34,743 bases of DNA, taken from the NCBI GenBank assembly GCA_041908795.1, contig JAYRER010000036.1, positions 1 to 34,743 on the forward strand. The letters run 5' to 3'. Positions 32,389 to 34,743 of this stretch are shown piece by piece. Position 1 is the first letter of the stretch. Every line of letters begins with the position of its first letter. A program made the translations under genes and the position numbers. Below the pieces are notes generated by a model. It had not been told where the DNA came from. It saw only the letters and a program-made list of their open reading frames with translations, and searched no databases. This DNA comes from CAYLHB01 sp041908795 (GTDB lineage Bacteria; Patescibacteriota; Minisyncoccia; Phycocordibacterales; UBA12088).

Positions 32389-33309
32389 ATGATTGTTTCA
32401 CCGCGTAGATTTCGTACGCCGCGGGCAAAACGGCGCGAGAGATGGCGACGACTTGCCTTTGGGGCCCTTTGTGTAGGTGCGTGTGTGCTTGTGGTATCTG
32501 GCATTTTCTACCTTGCACACGCACCACACTTTCGTGTGGCGCGTGTTACGGTTGAGGGGCTGGGGAGCGTACTTACACCGCGCATCGAAACTGTTGTGTA
32601 CGAATCACTTCGTGGTAGCATCGCGTTTTTTGTGCCGCGCAACAACGTGTTTGCGATTCACACGGGGAGCGTCGCCGAGGCTCTTCAAAGCGCGATTCCG
32701 GAGCTTCGAGATGTGACCGTAGAACGTGGGGGACTCGACACCATTCGCGTGCGTGCGTCGCTTCGCACGCCGATGGGACTCTGGTGCGGTGACGTGGTTC
32801 CCACACTCGAAGAACTCGCCACACTTCATGCAAACTGCTACCATCTCGACGCCACCGGCTTCATTTTCTCACATGCTCAAGAAGAGGGATTGGAAAATTC
32901 TGTGCCTCGTATTTTTAGCGCACTCACGGAAGGGGGACCCGTGGGCAGGTACGCACTCACAGGGCAAGAATTTGAGGAGGTACGTTCACTGTGGAGTTCA
33001 GTAGAGAGACTTGAACTAAGTCCTCGCGCACTCCTCCTTGTTGATGAGCGGGACGCGGAACTCTACTTGGATACAGGACAAGTACTTTTCTTGCGAAGTG
33101 AGACACGGGAGATTTCCAACATCCTCACTGCGCTACGTGAGCATGGCACCATTACACCTCACACATCCTTTTTGTACCTCGACCTGCGCTTCGGAGGTAA
33201 GGCGTACCTCAATCGAAAGGGAAGCTCCTCCGACGTGGAATCGGACGAAGCAAGCTCACCTGCGCTCAACGGGGACGGGGACTCACAAGGGGTGCCGGAG
33301 TCGAGGTAG
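32389..33309 (+). CDS. ftsQ: Cell division protein FtsQ/DivIB
   Basis: Divisome protein of 306 residues that links early and late cell-division proteins at the septum. It has a basic N-terminal cytoplasmic stretch (PRRFRTPRAKRRERWRR), one membrane helix (about 22-44), then a POTRA domain beginning FRVARVTVEGLGSVLTPRIE and containing PELRDVTVERGG and TIRVRASLRTPMGLWC. The FtsQ beta domain ends FLYLDLRFGGKAYLNRKG, the family's last conserved block. The last 30 residues are acidic, Ser-rich and likely disordered. Its ATG lies 2 bp after the serS stop, so translation is probably coupled. No mur or other division genes are adjacent, which is unusual for ftsQ. Confidence 0.85.
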   Translation: MIVSPRRFRTPRAKRRERWRRLAFGALCVGACVLVVSGIFYLAHAPHFRVARVTVEGLGSVLTPRIETVVYESLRGSIAFFVPRNNVFAIHTGSVAEALQSAIPELRDVTVERGGLDTIRVRASLRTPMGLWCGDVVPTLEELATLHANCYHLDATGFIFSHAQEEGLENSVPRIFSALTEGGPVGRYALTGQEFEEVRSLWSSVERLELSPRALLLVDERDAELYLDTGQVLFLRSETREISNILTALREHGTITPHTSFLYLDLRFGGKAYLNRKGSSSDVESDEASSPALNGDGDSQGVPESR

Positions 33310-33328
33310 CGCGCGGTGCTCGACCTTG

Positions 33329-33340
33329 TATACTTATACT
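33329..33340 (+). promoter_or_regulatory. Tandem TATACT hexamers before the small membrane protein gene
   Basis: TATACT at 33329-33334 and again at 33335-33340, directly adjacent. Either could act as a -10, giving a leader of about 10-16 nt before ATG 33357. Confidence 0.45.
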
Positions 33341-33356
33341 ACCACCCTGAGTCGAT

Positions 33357-33740
33357 ATGTATCAGCTCATCTACTACTACACACTCTGGCACTACAGCAC
33401 CGCACTTCGCGACCTTGTGCGTGTCTCGAGTAATTTAGTGTGGTTCTGTATCCAGTTTTTCTCCTTTGCCACACTTACGTACACGTTCTTCGCCCCTTTT
33501 CACCGACTCAATGAGGGATACGCTCGCGGGTTCGAGCTAAATGCGTGGGCACAAACATTTGTGCTAAACATGCTCATGCGTATCGTCGGTGTGTGCGCTC
33601 GGACTGTGGTACTTGTGATCGGTACCATAGTGCTCTGTGTTGTGGTTGCGGGGGCAACATTCATGTTTTGTGTGTGGCTCCTTGCTCCCCTATTGTTGCT
33701 TTTCCTTGTCGGTTCATCATTTGTATTTCTTGCTCTCTAG
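33357..33740 (+). CDS. Small integral membrane protein paired with the Clp-like ATPase
   Basis: Hypothetical membrane protein of 127 residues. The first hydrophobic helix is about 27-48 (LVWFCIQFFSFATLTYTFF). Two closely spaced helices cover about 80-127 (VLVIGTIVLCVVVAGATFMF and LLAPLLLLFLVGSSFVFLAL), so the C-terminus lies in the membrane. A charged loop (HRLNEGYARGFELNAWAQ) separates the halves. The gene for a membrane-anchored Clp-like protein starts 8 bp after its stop, so the two very likely act together, perhaps as a membrane platform. I recognise no named family. Confidence 0.7.
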   Translation: MYQLIYYYTLWHYSTALRDLVRVSSNLVWFCIQFFSFATLTYTFFAPFHRLNEGYARGFELNAWAQTFVLNMLMRIVGVCARTVVLVIGTIVLCVVVAGATFMFCVWLLAPLLLLFLVGSSFVFLAL

Positions 33741-33748
33741 CAACTTGT

Positions 33749-34743
33749 ATGTCCTACTACAATCTTCTTCTTCGCGCACAAGCACTGTTCGGACCCGCAC
33801 TCCTACTCGAGCGTTATTTTTCTCGGGAAGCTCGCGCTACGTGGTACCGCTGGATCATTGTTGCATTTTTTTTCTTGTGCCTTCTTTCCATCGTTTCATT
33901 CGGTCTAGGGGTGAGTAGGCCCGCATATTATCTTCCTTTTCTCTCCTACCTTACGCTGATGGCTCACAAGTTGTACGCGGTTACCCTTCTACTCTTCGTA
34001 ACGCTCTTTATGCTCTCTGCGCTTGAGGCGTTTCAAAGGTCGTTCCGGTTTCGAGGAAGAGTGGGTGTACTTTCGGAACCACTCACAGATGACACGCAAG
34101 TGTATGTGAGCTACGACGTGGCGAACATACTTTCGGTCACAGAAACGAGTGATATCACCGGTGGATTCTTCAATTCCGAAGTCGGCCAAGAGATACTTTT
34201 TCGAGCGGGAGTGAAGTCGCACGACTACCACGATTTTCTCGAACACCGCACCGTCACACTCACTGGCGATAGGTTCATTGTGGAACGTGACGGGGGTGTG
34301 ACACTTTCAACCTATGCACGAAGTATTATGAAACAAGATAGTGAGTATGCGCATTGGCTTGCAGGGCTACGTATCACCTCGGAAGTGCTGGTACAGACCG
34401 CCAACTGGATTTCCCTCAATTTAGAAAGGGAACGCGAGCATGAGCGATGGTGGAGCAGGGATTCCCTTGGTCGTATCCCGAGTATCGGACGCACATGGGC
34501 GTATGGTTTGACCTTCGAGTTAGAGCGCTTCGCGCAGGACGTCACGTTCGATCCAGAGTTTACGACCGTGGTGTCACGTACCAGTGAAGAAGATGATGAG
34601 GTGGAACAAATGGAGCGCGTCCTTTCACGTAGTGCACAGGCGAATGTACTACTTGTGGGAAAAGATACACGTCAACGACAGGATCGCGTCCTTCAACTTG
34701 CGCACAAGATACGCGAGGGCCACGTATTGCCGATGCTCGAGGG
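33749..34743 (+). CDS. Membrane-anchored Clp/Hsp100-like AAA protein (5' part; continues beyond window)
   Basis: The first 331 residues are visible, with no stop before the window ends. Two membrane helices (about 33-55 and 66-90) are followed by a Clp-N-like region (about 100-150, YVSYDVANILSVTE ... GQEILFRAG). SLGRIPSIGRTWAYGLTFELERF follows, a block typical of ClpA/B/C just before the first AAA domain. The start of that AAA domain is ERVLSRSAQANVLLVGKDT. At the P-loop, where Clp proteins read GxPGVGKT, this protein has G304-KDTRQRQ in the same length, so the Lys-Thr pair is lost and the first ATPase site looks dead. The second AAA domain is outside the window. It probably unfolds or sorts proteins at the membrane. 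Confidence 0.75.
   Translation, partial: MSYYNLLLRAQALFGPALLLERYFSREARATWYRWIIVAFFFLCLLSIVSFGLGVSRPAYYLPFLSYLTLMAHKLYAVTLLLFVTLFMLSALEAFQRSFRFRGRVGVLSEPLTDDTQVYVSYDVANILSVTETSDITGGFFNSEVGQEILFRAGVKSHDYHDFLEHRTVTLTGDRFIVERDGGVTLSTYARSIMKQDSEYAHWLAGLRITSEVLVQTANWISLNLEREREHERWWSRDSLGRIPSIGRTWAYGLTFELERFAQDVTFDPEFTTVVSRTSEEDDEVEQMERVLSRSAQANVLLVGKDTRQRQDRVLQLAHKIREGHVLPMLE

Noticed and set aside
1..34743. CRISPR array, insertion sequence or prophage
   Set aside because: No direct-repeat/spacer pattern, no transposase or integrase motif, and no phage structural gene was seen on either strand.

Overview
This 34.7-kb window most resembles a Candidate Phyla Radiation (Patescibacteria, Parcubacteria/Paceibacteria-like) chromosome. 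That is an inference from gene content. PheT lacks its tRNA-binding OB domain and ThrRS lacks its TGS domain. A sortase sits next to a long Ig-repeat envelope protein. A Clp-type AAA protein carries membrane anchors. Genes are densely packed, and most have no Shine-Dalgarno sequence. I saw no rRNA, tRNA, CRISPR array, transposase or prophage gene.

Layout. 1-2323: end of pheS, then pheT. 2381-3094 (-): an orphan GNAT acetyltransferase with its own promoter and terminator. 3227-5305: gyrB. 5328-10887: an envelope block with a membrane-anchored CARDB-like protein (-), then an unknown protein, a sortase and a 941-residue six-repeat Ig-like membrane protein (+). 10889-11148 (-): a structured transcription unit, either a small RNA or a frameshifted small gene. 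11185-14383 (-): an aminotransferase and thrS, with a T-box riboswitch in front of thrS. 14783-15382: a secreted BsuPI-like protein. 15414-18581 (-): dnaE. 18683-21667: a UvrD-type helicase fused to an Fe-S PD-(D/E)XK nuclease. 21670-23341: a DsbA-like thiol oxidoreductase (-) and uppP (+). 23394-25521 (-): a tiny orphan ORF, a DEDDy exonuclease and hisS. 25545-26315: truB. 26460-31013 (-): a nuclease, topA, an orphan gene and dprA. 31118-34743: serS, ftsQ, a small membrane protein and the start of a membrane-anchored Clp-like AAA protein that runs off the window.

How the genes work together. The core is information processing: four aminoacyl-tRNA synthetases, tRNA pseudouridylation, DNA polymerase, gyrase, topoisomerase I and recombination or uptake factors. 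Around it is an envelope set: sortase, Ig-like protein, UppP, FtsQ, Dsb and the membrane Clp pair. 

The two most notable regulatory signals are these. (1) A complete transcriptional T-box on the minus strand at 14405-14577 has mutually exclusive antiterminator and terminator folds, and a Thr codon in an unusually short Stem I. (2) A repeated promoter arrangement places an extended -10 (TGGTAYMMT-like) only 6-7 nt before the ATG. It recurs in front of at least six genes, with several further likely cases, and implies leaderless mRNAs. A minority of orphan genes has ordinary leaders, Shine-Dalgarno sites and dedicated hairpin terminators, and these look like insertions among the housekeeping genes.
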